Shown here one piece after another: positions 9,012 through 19,999 of a DNA stretch of 34,694 nt. The notes under the pieces were generated by a model that worked only from the letters and a program-made list of their open reading frames with translations, was not told the origin of the DNA and did not search any database. Every line of letters starts with the position of its first letter. Positions within the stretch are counted from its first letter, which is position 1. The stretch is taken from NCBI GenBank assembly GCA_900095095.1, contig FMBT01000086.1, positions 1-34,694 of the forward strand, written 5' to 3'. This stretch comes from Fragilariopsis cylindrus CCMP1102. Its lineage: Eukaryota > Bacillariophyta > Bacillariophyceae > Bacillariales > Bacillariaceae. Both the position numbers and the translations under genes were made by a program.

Positions 9012-10870
9012 TCAACGTGGGTGAGAGTTCCCAGCCAGGATGTCGTTATTATCCAAAAGTTGGAGTAAACGTGCCATAGACGTAGTCACTTGGTCCACGT
9101 ACCCACCAATCGATGGTAGTAGACAGTGGCTGAGACATGAACCTACAACACCGTACTCCTCGTCACGCGTAAGTCTAACGCGATCTACAATCCGAATCGA
9201 TCCACTGTTGTTTGTATCTTCGGATACATGTATTGTGTGAGATGCATGAATCCCACCATGAAAGGACCAATAGTAAGACCAACATGACCTCGTCGTCGTT
9301 CAACAAACATTGTGATTCGACCGTAAGATGCAAATCCTAGACTTTCGAGTAAACGTTGTCCTGCATTGAAAATAAAACTAAGGCTAGTAGAAGGAGATTC
9401 CAACACTGAAGTCGTTGCTTCGATCCATTCACCTTCGTATTCTCTGACGCTTTCAGGATCAGTTCTGTCAGGACTCATCCTTGCCGCATTGGCATTGGTA
9501 TTGACATTGACCGCCATAGGAGAATCATCACTACTGTTTGATATCACGATTAATGTCTCAATGGGGTCACACCAAAGACTTAGTAAATCTGCGTTACTAA
9601 TTACATCCATCACATCATCTACAGTGCACGGTGAACTACCTCCTAGCAACACGGATACTTCAAAGGACTCATCATCATCAATTCTTATTTGAACTGTTTC
9701 CCTGGCTCGTTCAAGAGCTATATTGGCATGATGCTGCTGAATATAGTCACTTGAAAGCAAGCGATTAACGTGTGGTGCAGAATTGATTTGGTTGGAGGTA
9801 TTATTAGTCTCTGTCAAAAGAGGTGTACCAAGCTCATGATGATTTGCAGTACGGGATGAGCCGGCTGATGGTAAAATGTTGGGCCACCAATTTCTTATCT
9901 TTGTCGTTGATAAAGTCACTGGTTCCTCACAAATACTTGTAATTGTATTTGTTGGTGCAGCTGAAATCAGCGCACCAGATTCCATCATCTCTTGATGTTC
10001 CAATAAGGGTGGCATGTGAGCATGCATTTGCATATTATTATTATTACTATTCGATCGATTTCCCGATAAGTTCGGTGTTATGGCTGTTGCAGTTGCTGTT
10101 GTTGTACGGGACTGCCCAAGCTGTATATTAGAATCATCCGCTGCTTGCATAAGCTGTGAAAATCCAATAGAGTCTGACATTTCTGATTGTTGTTGATATA
10201 TCGTACGTGGTTCACCAACAAGAGACGACGATGACGACGATACACCCATACTGATACTATCATCATCAGAAGGAAAAGGATTTCGACGAGAGAGAACCTT
10301 GTTGGATTCTTTCACTTCCAAATTTACACTTTGTAATGAAGATATCGAGAATATAGCTGATGACATGGCGGCTGTAGATGATGCTGCTGCTGTTGTTAGT
10401 GGTTGTGGTGAATTATTTTTAATCTGACAATTATTGAACGTCGATTTTGTCACCACATCTGCTGCGTTGTTCGATGCACTTAGTTCAGAACAGCAGCTTG
10501 TTGCATCCGTCATCATCGATTCTACAAGACCCGGTGTTTGTGTAGAAGGTGATGAATTTTGTGAATTACAAGAAATGGTGGAATTGTACGTTGTTGTCAT
10601 CATCTTGCTTGTATATATATTTGTTTCTGAATTCTTGTTCTTGTTATAAGAGGGTGGCCACGTGTTTGTTTCTTCGCTTGGAATACGCTTACATATATTA
10701 TCATTATCATTATTATTATGATCCCTACTAGTAGTAGAAGAGAAGGTATCATCAACAGCAAACGGCAGGGATTCTATTATAGAATCATCGTGATGTAAGA
10801 TATCGACACTAGCGTTGTCACCTCTATTTTTATTCGTCATGTTCTCTTGTGAGTCGATCGAAAAGTTCAA
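9012..10870 (-). CDS. Asn/Ser-rich protein with conserved C-terminal domain (SRPBCC-like?), frame break
   Basis: Family not identified. The first 330 or so residues are disordered and rich in Asn, Ser, Thr and Gln. From about residue 385 the sequence becomes structured: ETVQIRIDDDESFEVSVLL, then DDVMDVISNADLLSLWCDP, GEWIEATTSVLESPSTSL, GRITMFVERRRGHVGLTIGP. The pattern of a strand, a helix ending in L..W.DP and later strands resembles the SRPBCC/START fold, but this is inference. The frame closes at 9185. The frame one base earlier stays open to 9012 and continues plausibly (IHASHTIHVSEDTNN, RIVDRVRLTRDEEYGVV, YVDQVTTSMARLLQLLD). One base missing in or near the GGTGGG stretch at about 9253-9258 would join the two. 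I saw no intron with a matching phase. Confidence 0.6.
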
Positions 10871-11546
10871 TAATTACACTCAAAAGAGACTATCCATTCT
10901 GTTTCTTCCGAACTTCTATATATAACAATCAATCAAACTCTAGCGATCCTTTGATATGATGGGTGATAGGAGAGACGATATAGGTGCAAGTATTGCTAGT
11001 GCTACTAGTAGTACTGTATGATGTTCGAATAGTGGAAGGTGTTCCATGATACGACTCGAATTACGTAGGACTACCTGGTATTCTTTTCTGAACGTAAATT
11101 CTCTCGTCACAAGAACTTGATGGCTGTTCGCATCACAGTTTATCTACTTATCACGCCATACGTTTGGCGCGTTATGGACTATATGTTAGTCTTGTTTTAA
11201 AAGAGAGGTGTCAAGAAATTTGGTGACTGGAGCAAAATTTTCGAATTTGAAAAAAAACACGCTCGGTCATCAAATTCCCGCATGACTCGATAGAGCAAGC
11301 CAATCAAGAGGCAAATATCGTTTGTTTAAAATAATTTAAACGGCCAAGTTTTGTTTGTGTTGAAATAATTACTGTTCGTATGATGTACCAGTATAATTCA
11401 AATAATAATATATAATAAACCCAAGAATTAAAATACGTCGTTTCCTATTGTTTATCTGTAGATCAGTAGTCCTTTGGTATACAGTAGATATAATACTCTC
11501 TATCTCTGCCGTCCCAGATTTCCGAACAAAATTTTACATACTAACA
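10871..11546. other. Divergent intergenic spacer
   Basis: 676 bp between the Asn-rich gene and EB1, both reading outward. The EB1 frame is open upstream to 11448, but those residues do not resemble an EB1 N-terminus. I see no other gene. Confidence 0.55.
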
Positions 11547-12718
11547 ATGACACGTAACGCAGACAATGTCGTAGGCATGATGGACGACGCTTATTTTGTC
11601 GGCAAAAGCACACTTTTGACATTCTTCAATGAGCTATTGGACTTAAACCTTACGAAGATTGAACAAACCGCTACGGGAGCTGTCGCTTGTCAGCTTACCG
11701 ACTACATATTTCCTGGAAGTATTCCTTTATCACGAATTAATTGGGAAGCAAGATCTGACTACGAATATGTTAGTAATTATAAACTTCTTCAAGCAGCATT
11801 CACAAAACATAGTGTGAAACGTTATGTTGATGTCGGCAAACTAATTCGTGCTAAGTACCAGGGTGAGTAGCAGAATTTAGTCATAACGAGTCACACATAA
11901 TACAACATTTGTCTGTCTTTCCTTCTATCCCTTTCGTCGATATTTTCACTCACACAAATGCAAATACAATACAACACAATAATAATGATAATAGATAACC
12001 TTGAATTTTGTCAGTGGATGAAAGCCTTTTATGACCAGTCGGGTTCTCGTCGTGAAGGATACGATGGTAGAGCCATCCGAGCGAAAGGAAAAGGAGGTAA
12101 AAAGTATGACTCGGTGGTGATCAAGGGTGTATCATCGAAGCCAGTTAGTAGAGGAACAAGACCTACTACTACAAGACCAACAACTACTACAACACCAACA
12201 ACAATTCCAGCAAAACCAAGAGTCTCGACTCGTCGTCCGCAGCAACAACGACCTGCACCGCTAAGGCATCAGAAAACAAAGCTCGACCTGTCAATAGATC
12301 CACCAATGTGGAAGCAGAAAAGCTTAAAAAACTAAATACTGAAATGGAAAGTCGAATTTCTGAGCTTGAAACAACTGTTGGTGATATCGAGAAAGAAAGA
12401 GATTTTTATTTTGGAAAATTGAGAAGCATCGAACTCTTTTTACAAGTCAAACAAGATAAACAATTTGAGGGCGATGACATGGAAGATGTAACTGGAAATA
12501 TCTTCAAGGTTTTATATGCGACAGTTGACAATGATTATCAGGTGGATGATGAGGGAAACATTGTACCAACTTCTGCTGAGGGATCTCATAATAAAGGCGA
12601 CATCAGTGCTGATCTTAGTGATGCTCTTGGTTCTGAGGGTGATTCCAATGAACAAATCGATGACTCTTTTTCGAATGAGATTCTAGCAGCTGAACAAGAT
12701 GTCAGTATTGGCCAATAG
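11547..12718 (+). CDS. EB1: EB1/MAPRE microtubule plus-end-tracking protein
   Basis: EB1 proteins bind growing microtubule plus ends and recruit other +TIPs. The N-terminal calponin-homology domain is clear: DDAYFVGKSTLLTFFNELLD, CQLTDYIFPGSIPLSRINW, NYKLLQAAFTKH, GKLIRAKYQ, then DNLEFCQWMKAFYDQSG after intron 11863-11994 (GTGAGT...ATAG, phase 1, Q|D). A basic linker rich in Thr, Pro, Arg and Lys follows, then the EB-homology coiled coil (ELETTVGDIEKERDFYFGKL) and an acidic tail. The start at 11547 gives MTRNADNV, a normal length before the CH domain. The linker (12127-12330) changes frame by -1. One base missing at the A4 run near 12272 would keep a basic linker. Alternatively a 116-nt intron 12127-12242 (GTGTAT...CGCAG) fits the phase. 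The C-terminus is not the EEY/F tail of animal EB1. Confidence 0.88.
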
Positions 12719-12828
12719 CCACTGTATTTATCAATATCAGCCTTTTGTTAAATTAATGGGATAATTATAATTTAAGAGATAATGTATGATATGCAACGCA
12801 CTAGTCAAAGTATATTTTTTAATCATTA

Positions 12829-15074
12829 TTAGCAATTCTTATTTAGGAAGTTTTGTACAAATTGTCCAGTTTCTTCAGCTTTCTTTTTTGCATCAATAAT
12901 CACTGAATCCAACTCAGCTGCAATATGATTGTCAGCGTAACTAGGAATGGTAGCGGCACCACGAACATCATCTCTTCGTTTCGATTTGGTCACACGTTCA
13001 GCAAAGTTGTATTCTAAATGTTGTAGCTTTTCTAGTAATAATCGTAGCCAAGCTACATCATACTTCATCACCTCTTTGCTAGAAATTCCTCGAGCAGAAT
13101 GTTTCGTTGATACTCCCACTCGTTATTGGAAGAATCGTTTACATCCCAAGGAACTGATGGCCATTCTACAGCAGTCGAGGAAAGAACAGGAGAAATAATA
13201 GTGGTCGTCTGCTTTGTCATAAATTCATCTTGGATAGCACGAAAAACAAAACTGCTCATTTCATCATTATTAGTTCTGGTATGTTTTTTGCTGCATGTAT
13301 TGTCCAGCCAAGACATCAAACCTTGTAGTGCATATAGATGAATACAGTCTTCATATGCCTTTATTCCAACATCTCTAGCCCTGAGAGTTAGTCGGCATTC
13401 ACCTATGCCCGAAACATCTTGCAAAGGAATAGAATGTTCTATACTCGATTGTAGTATACTTCTTGCCACTCGGCATCGTTCAATAGTACTAGGTCGTAAG
13501 ATATTCCAACCAGTGTAAAATGCATGTCTAGAAGCTTTGCGCCGAGTGATATATTTTTTGTCATTGCGTATCAAAGTATAGGGAGAATGTTGTATGACCC
13601 AACCAGGAATGATGTCATTCCATTGTTGTTTTTGTTGTTGTGCAGGACAGTGCACAGAAGATTCTACGATCAACGAAAATGGCATACCGATTCGTTGAGG
13701 AGATAATTTTGTTCCGGCAGCGATCATAGAATATGGTGATAGGGTTAAGTCAATAGGAAACTTAACTATACAATTCAATCCCCAAAAGATCCCTTCTCCA
13801 ACTGTACATTCTTGGTCAGGAAGTCGACCGGTATGATTTGATCCAACATTTGCACCATATGCTACATTGCCCCGCCCTAATGGCCACAGAACACCAATCA
13901 GTAAGCTTTGATGATGAGCATTAGTTTGTGGTCCGATAATTGATGCGTGTACTTCTCCCGCTGAAGCATGCGAGTCTGGGCCCATAACAGTTGACTCCAT
14001 AATACTGGACGGTCCACAATGAGAATGTTCCATCATCAAAACATTGTTGATTTTTGAATTGTCAGTTATTGTTGCCTTCCATTGCATTAGAACGTTTGAT
14101 ACAGTGGAAGAGTTAGTGATTTGAGCACTGGGTAAAAGAGTTGCATTGATGACAGAGCAAGCTGCTTCAATTATGGATGATCGATAAAGGTAGACATTTT
14201 TGACCGTTGCAGTATCACGAATCATTGATCCACCAGAAAGAACATTGAACGCCAATGATCTTGAAATTAATTTAGTGCTGGTATCATCATCATCATCATC
14301 ATCATTGTTGTTCGTTATTTTCATTCCGTCGCACGCTTGTACAAGTTGTTGAGTTACATCTATCATGGTAGATTCTGCAGTTAGTACGAGAGGTCGACCA
14401 CCTCCACTTTCGGCACCAACAGAAATTTCTAACCTTCCAAAACAATTACTATTACTATTGATATTGATATCGCCGTTCGTCGAGATATGTCCACAGTTCA
14501 TCAACACTGTCTTCGATCCAATGTAAGTCCTTGATATGAAAGAATTGCGATAAACACGACAAGTTCTTATATCAATGATAGAATCCGAAATAAATATATT
14601 GGAATGAATTCCTGGTGGGATTCTTAACCAATCATCGATTTTGTTATTATTGCCTGTATCATTATTATTATCATCAGCCTCGGTCTCTGTCTTCTTGGTT
14701 AGGTCGAAGACGATAAATCCATCAAAATGTGTTTTCGACACAAGTGATTGAAATTCGGAACTACAATCCTCGATGTTGGTTTCGTTATTATTATTATTAT
14801 TGCTATTGCTATTGCTATCAATACTCGTAGACAAAAGAAGATAGAAATTGGACCAGTCATTGTTCGTACAGGAACAACCACAATCATTCTTAAGTGTTTC
14901 ACGTTCCTTTTGATGAATTTTTCTAAGGAATATCCTTTCATTGACGGTGATGATCGGTGATGACGAAGATTCTCCTGTGTCATTTTCATCCTCCAGCAAC
15001 ACCAGGTCGAAAAGACATTTTAAGTGACGAAGCTGCTCCTCCCGTGCTAATACGGCAGCCTGAAAATCGTTCAT
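12829..15074 (-). CDS. DUF4954-like left-handed beta-helix protein, frame break near the C-terminus
   Basis: I recognise DUF4954, a family best known from Bacteroidetes whose fold is a left-handed parallel beta-helix like that of sugar-nucleotide acyl/uridylyltransferases; its biochemical role is not established. The N-terminal 130 residues carry Asn runs. Hexapeptide-like repeats follow (IFISDSIIDIRTCRVYRNS, ATVKNVYLYRSSIIEAACSV). The family core comes next: GEVHASIIGPQTNAHHQSLL, NVGSNHTGRLPDQ, GEGIFWGLNCIVKFPIDL, SPYSMIAAGTKLSP, MPFSLI. The frame stops at 13068 after EEFLAKR, but the frame one base earlier continues with the family C-terminus (EVMKYDVAWLRLLLEKL, NFAERVTKSKRRDDVRG) to 12829. 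One base missing in the AAA at about 13078 would join them. The gene converges tail to tail with EB1, 110 nt apart. Confidence 0.75.
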
Positions 15075-15436
15075 TTTTTGCTTTGGTTTGGTTTGTTTAG
15101 GAATTTCTCTGACCTCATAGTACCATTTTCAGCTTTCAGATTCTTTTATTTTTTAAGTTTGTGTCGAATTTTGATTTTTCTCGTGATGAAAAGGTATGAC
15201 CATACGGGACTGGGTTTTCATCAATCACGGACTACATCGTTTTTCATTCTTTTTTTGACGCAATTTAATTTTTTCATGTCGACTAATAATGCATGCTGCA
15301 TATTCGAATATCGCATAACTGCTCATGTCAACTGTAGACGATGTTAAGACCGAAAGGATCCAATTCATCAGCAAAGCAGAGAATTAATTAATCGAATTGT
15401 TGACAAACCAACCAAGCAGCTTAATACTTAGCCAAG
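15075..15436. other. Divergent intergenic spacer
   Basis: 362 bp with T-rich tracts between two outward-reading genes; presumably both promoters. A short plus-strand frame here has no support. Confidence 0.55.
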
Positions 15437-16765
15437 TTGTATACTTTTACCGCTGTTTTATCGATAAACAATACAATGCAAGACGGTCAGGCGACAAGCA
15501 GGGTCAGTCAATCGATTGATCGACAAATCCTTGCAAGATGGATGATAAACAACACTGATCTACGACGACGACATTTATCGTTGTTTTCCGATGAGGAGAT
15601 TCTTTTGAATTTGGAAATCGTTGGGAAATTCAGCTTCGGTCAATCCAATCCAACATACCTGATCCGAATACGTAGCAGCAGCAGCATCATCGAGAAGATC
15701 GACGGCGACGACGTGAAAGAATTTAATGCTGTACTTAGGAAAAAACCAACATCTATCGCCCATCCTTCTGCACATGCATTGCATCGTGAATTCCAAGTAT
15801 TAACAGCTCTACAGAAACACAACGAACATCAGAATAATAATCAACAGAAACAGAAACAAGTACCGGTACCTTATCCATACGCGTACTGCTATGATACAAC
15901 TGTATTAGGTTCAGAGTTTTATATTATGGAATTTGTAAAAGGACGAATATTTACTGATTCATCTATGCCTGGGATGACAAAAAATGATCGGAAACTTGCT
16001 TTTGAAGATGTTATGTCGGTCATGGCTAATTTACATAATGTTGATATTGAAGATGTTGGACTTAATACATTCGGTAAAGGTGGAAAGTATGTACAACGAC
16101 AACTAAATCGATTAATGTCTATAAGTCGAAAACAATCGGAACTTTATAATACACCAGCTCCTGAAATTGAAAACCTTGCCAATCAACTATTACAGTATGT
16201 AGGAGATTGTCCCAATCGGATATCTCTTTTACATGGTGATTTTAAAATCGACAATCTTGTTTTTCATCCAACAGAACCAAAAGTGATTGCAGTACTAGAT
16301 TGGGAACTATCTACTGTTGGTGATTCACTTTGTGATTTAGCCAATCTTAGTATCATGTATCTAATGTCACGTAGTAAAAAAGCAGCTATATCCGGTGTAA
16401 AGGGTCTGAATTTGCATCTTTTGGGCGTACCTACTCGAAAAGAACTTCTTAATATGTATTGCCGTCATCGTGTAAATAGCAACAGCAAAACACTTATTAC
16501 TTTTGACGAAATACAAAAATGGTCTGGATTCTACCTTTCATTTGTTGCGTTTAAGAATGCAGTTATTGTTCAGGGTGTAGCTCAACGGGCAAAAATTGGT
16601 GTTGCAAGTAGCGCAAGGGCCGATGAGGTAGCAAAAGCTTTACCAATAATTTGTAGGATGACACAATCAATTTTGGATACAGAAGTGAAACCAATTCTAA
16701 TTCGAACGAACAGCAACAACAACAACAATAATAATAATAATAATAATGTGACCAGTCGTCTATGA
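15437..16765 (+). CDS. APH-fold kinase, ACAD10/ACAD11 N-terminal type
   Basis: A choline/aminoglycoside-kinase-like phosphotransferase, 442 residues in one exon. Visible motifs: FGQSNPTYLIRI (nucleotide loop region), VLRKKP (the ATP-binding Lys), HALHREFQVLTAL, FYIMEFVKGRIF (hinge), LLHGDFKIDNLVFHP (catalytic HGDxxxxN) and VIAVLDWELSTVGDSLCDLA (metal-binding DWE). This combination is that of the kinase domain of animal ACAD10/ACAD11, which helps break down 4-hydroxy fatty acids. Here no acyl-CoA dehydrogenase domain is attached, so it is a stand-alone version, as in many bacteria and protists. The role in fatty-acid catabolism is inferred. An alternative start is Met14 at 15476. The C-terminus ends in a run of Asn codons, probably from repeat expansion. 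Confidence 0.8.
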   Translation: MYTFTAVLSINNTMQDGQATSRVSQSIDRQILARWMINNTDLRRRHLSLFSDEEILLNLEIVGKFSFGQSNPTYLIRIRSSSSIIEKIDGDDVKEFNAVLRKKPTSIAHPSAHALHREFQVLTALQKHNEHQNNNQQKQKQVPVPYPYAYCYDTTVLGSEFYIMEFVKGRIFTDSSMPGMTKNDRKLAFEDVMSVMANLHNVDIEDVGLNTFGKGGKYVQRQLNRLMSISRKQSELYNTPAPEIENLANQLLQYVGDCPNRISLLHGDFKIDNLVFHPTEPKVIAVLDWELSTVGDSLCDLANLSIMYLMSRSKKAAISGVKGLNLHLLGVPTRKELLNMYCRHRVNSNSKTLITFDEIQKWSGFYLSFVAFKNAVIVQGVAQRAKIGVASSARADEVAKALPIICRMTQSILDTEVKPILIRTNSNNNNNNNNNNNVTSRL

Positions 16766-16772
16766 CACACAA

Positions 16773-16806
<34 letters not shown>
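16711..16806. repeat. AAC/AAT codon run followed by an (AC)n microsatellite
   Basis: AAC and AAT triplets at 16711-16747 encode the C-terminal poly-Asn of the kinase gene. After its stop codon an (AC)16 run occupies 16775-16806. Both are simple-sequence tracts likely to vary in length. Confidence 0.9.
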
Positions 16807-16807
<1 letters not shown>

Positions 16808-17466
16808 ATATAGTAAGCTCATTGGCATAAATTATCATATCTTTTATAGACATATTATAGAATATCTATTACATTTACCCTTTCGTTTCTACTATTGTTG
16901 AGAAGATTTTTTTTTCGTATCTCATCGACTGTTAATTCTAGTTTTCGACTGAAATTTTCCTACGTTATTTTTGGTCCAACTCTCTGTTATTGTGTAGGCA
17001 TCATGTTCGGTTCAGAACATATGTCCGTAGTACGTTATACACAGCTGATACAACAGTATTGTAATTGAAATGAAAGAGCAGCAGCATTAAAATTGATCCG
17101 CATCACGACCATTGCTTTGCTCTTAAACATACCACAAAAGCTAAATGAAACATTTGCCCTACTAACGGTCAAAATATGCTATGAATTTAACGCTTTGACT
17201 TCTGGATACTTATTTTGGGACATAAGTTCACACAATAATAATTTCGAATTGCAATACATCTACTTTGTGAGTATCCATTTTGTTAATAGGAAATAGATTT
17301 TCACCTTTCGGTTTAAAATGTTAACCCTTTTTCTATGAAAGTTCTTTACAGGTAGTATATTTTTTATAGTTTATAATAAATACTCTAGCTATCTTTCGTT
17401 CCAGCTGCTAGAATTTCTTTTTTGTTATTTCTCGTCGTTTTCAAAAGATTCGTTCTCCCTTTTTTC
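16807..17466. other. Convergent intergenic spacer
   Basis: AT-rich 3' flank between the kinase gene and the proteasome gene. A 67-residue frame at 17093-17296 has no family resemblance and does not look coding. Confidence 0.55.
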
Positions 17467-18282
17467 TTACGTGTCAGCTGGATCTTCACCAAACGAAAGG
17501 ACACTCACTCCGTCCTTGTCGACCTTTTTCATGATGAAATTGGGTTGACTCATCATAAATCTTGTTTTCATTTCTAAAATACATTTTCCAAGAATTTTAA
17601 TTGCCTCCTCTTCGGTTAGGTTCTCTTTATATTCCCGGTCAAAGATCGAAGCACAAAAATATTGTGCGTACCCTTGTGCACCGTACTTTACCTTGTGTAG
17701 AGCACCGAAATAATCTAAGTAGTAAAGAGAAACAGACCCAGGAGCACCCTGTTTGCCTGCGTCATATCCACCAATTAAAACGTTGACTTGGTACGGTCCC
17801 TTTCTAATAGCGGTAGCCAGTTCCCCGCGTGCAAAATTTGCTTGAGCGTGTGTCGAAAGTTTAGTTCCCTCGTTCGAAATTTCGTACAGATTGATATTTT
17901 TGGAGACATATCTACGACGGGGTTATTTGTAAATAGTAGGAGTGAAAGAGTACACGATTAAATTTGACGATGAGATATAGAGAAGAAGAAATAGGGGGGT
18001 AAACAAAACAAAACAAAACAAGCACACACAGCATGTATTCGCACTTTACTTCAGTAATTCAGAACGAACGAATAACCGAACGAATAACCGAACGCCATAT
18101 ACGTACTGTGTGAATTGGACTAAGTCAGAGTTTGCGCCAGAGACCCCCATCATGGAATAATCTGTCAACTTTGCAATTTTGTCAAGATTTTTTTGATACG
18201 TGAGAATTGATCGTCCATTGGATTGATCGGCGGCAATGATTACTCCGCCATTATATGTGATTCCGAATACAGTATCAGCCAT
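17467..18282 (-). CDS. PSMB2: 20S proteasome beta subunit, PSMB2 (beta-4) type
   Basis: A non-catalytic beta subunit of the 20S core proteasome. The protein starts directly at MADTVFGITYNGGVIIAADQ with no propeptide and no catalytic Thr1, as expected for beta-4, one of the structural beta positions. The intron 18106-17912 has GTACGT and GTAG ends; the split codon CA|A gives VQFTQ|YVSKNINLYE, which lines up with VQFAEYIQKNVQLY of animal PSMB2. Exon 2 holds ANFARGELATAIR, VNVLIGGYD, SLYYLDYFGALHKVKYGA and the C-terminal VDKDGVSVL. The total of 206 residues matches the usual 195-205. The intron contains a short 12-bp repeat (GAACGAATAACC) at about 18066-18094. Confidence 0.93.
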
Positions 18283-19355
18283 TTTCCGTTATATTGTTTG
18301 AGTGGTGCGGTGGTTATTATGGTGAGTGAGTAAATACAGAAGAGTATCAGTTTGAAATAACTATTAGCTCAATAGTAAAGGATTTGTTTGATATTATGCT
18401 TGCATTGAGACTTGCCATTTCCTACGTTTACGTGCATTATTGCACGACAATTTAAACGAAGTAAAAAGAGTGCTATCGAATGTTAGAGTAAGTCACGAGT
18501 CACTAGTGAATGAACACACAACTTACTTCAGAGATAGAAGTACAGTAGTACTGTATAAGGAGTTAGCAGTCTAGTGAAACTTAGGTAATGTAGCAGGATA
18601 AATTCACAGGTAGTAAGGCTTTTATCTATCTCCACTCTGAAAAAGAAAAATAACTAGGCTTCATCCACATGTGTCGGAAATTGCGACTGAGGGAATTGCA
18701 ATATCTCCATCCATCATTACTATTTCTTTTTGTACAAGAAAAATGTCAAGCAGTATCATTATTTTGATACAGCATTATTAACTTATCTTAGGTACAATAT
18801 CAATCAGTCAATCACCAGTTGTTGTTTCAATAATATTGCCGCCTAAGTACAAGTATGTTTTATATTGCTATACAATTTATTTTGACAAGACATTCAGATG
18901 ATGTCCAACAGTTTCATTCCCAATAATATGTATATCCACATCAGGTCAAAATACCCACTATGTGAAAGGAATAAAGCATAAATTATATATTGATTGGGAT
19001 CTACCAGACACAAAAAGCTTTACGGTGCTTGGAATATTTACATATTCATAACAGTTTCCAAATGCAGAAATTAATTGAGAAGAATCGAATCATTTTTCAA
19101 TTAAAGCTTTACCCCAAAATACAATATTTATTATGACGAAATTATAGCTAGGCTATTCAAAACTTTATATTAATAAAGCATATTTTGGAATGAATGAATC
19201 ATTTCGTCTCCAGTAATTCCGGATGATCCATAAGTGTGATCCTGGCCTACTTTCTTCGTTCCTCTGCTCAGAAAATATGCGGCGGTAAAAATAATTGTTA
19301 CCTTTGCAATTGGAGCATTCTACCATCAAGTTAGTTTATGGCAGAATTCTGTTTA
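18283..19355. other. Intergenic stretch of 1.07 kb
   Basis: Lies upstream of the proteasome gene and downstream of MED21, both on the minus strand. Apart from the decayed MED21 fragment at 19206-19269 I see no gene, RNA or repeat. Confidence 0.55.
19206..19269 (-). pseudogene. Decayed copy of the MED21 3' end
   Basis: These 64 bases resemble 19360-19435, the last 25 codons of MED21. The first 38 bases match at roughly three in four positions by eye, and CTTCGTNCCTCTGCTC is shared at the other end. Read on the minus strand the copy gives AEERRK, then a stop and a deletion of about 10 nt, then GQDHTYGSSGITGDE, against AEVRRKRVRKFVRDHTCESLGIIED (two pieces, AEVRRKRVRK and FVRDHTCESLGIIED) in the gene. 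It looks like an old tandem duplication. Confidence 0.6.
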
Positions 19356-19999
19356 TTAGTCTTCAATAATTCCCAATGATTCACATGTATGATCCCGAAC
19401 AAATTTGCGAACCCTTTTTCTTCGTACCTCTGCTCGATTATAAGCAACTTCAAGCTTATTTGCTGTTTTGCGATTTTTTTCGAGCAATTCTTCAATGTAT
19501 TTCATTTGTTCCGTTCGTGTTCTATTCATCCCTGGTAAGGAGGTTACAAGATCATCAATATCTGCACTCTTCTCCAAAACTGTACTTGCAACCTTTTTCA
19601 CAAGCTCTGAATCCTTTTCCATTTCAATTTTTCTATGTATTCGAATGAAATCTTCTCTTTTCTGTGGGGACGTCGTTGTTATTTTTTTACCATTGCAATC
19701 GTATCCGGATCTCCACTTCGATACGAATGCCAAAACTCTTCAAAGTCATTCTCTGAGCTTTCATTAATGCTATTGTTAGGACTACTTTCATTATTCACTT
19801 GTGTTGTCCCGCCTAAATTACCAGATTCTGGCGCAACTGCATCTCTGAGACATCTCAACGCTTCGAATAGAGACAGAGAGAAGCCGTCTATTCCTTCCTG
19901 TAGTGATGTAATGTGATCTATTTTTTGGTGTTCGAAATTTGAACTCGGGTTTTCAGTCGGTAGATCCCTATCTTGTACATCTTGACCATCGACTGCCAT
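19356..19999 (-). CDS. MED21: Mediator complex subunit 21 (Med21/Srb7), frame break at an A7 run
   Basis: Med21 is a small coiled-coil subunit of the Mediator middle module that bridges regulators and RNA polymerase II. The N-terminal part reads KIDHITSLQEGIDGFSLSLF (family: a helix starting D.it.LQ), followed by a variable Asn/Ser linker. The C-terminal part holds REDFIRIHRKIEMEKDSELV and the family signature SADIDDLVTSLPGMNRT, then a long helix, EQMKYIEELLEKNRKTANKL. The start at 19999 (MAVDGQDV) was chosen because the upstream extension to 20197 is unlike the family. The frame closes with TAA directly after the A7 run (plus-strand T7 at 19682-19688). One more A would join the two parts (IAMVKKITTTSPQKRED) into 214 residues. 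Alternatives are a 29-nt GT-AG intron starting at GTAAAA, or -1 ribosomal slippage. Confidence 0.75.

Noticed and set aside
13066..13085. 19-nt intron to mend the DUF4954-like gene
   Set aside because: GTGATG...TGTAG is too short and its phase does not match the downstream frame.
16563..16853. Minus-strand open frames rich in Val, Cys, Tyr and Leu
   Set aside because: They are read through the (AC)n and AAT tracts antisense to the kinase gene; simple-sequence artefacts.
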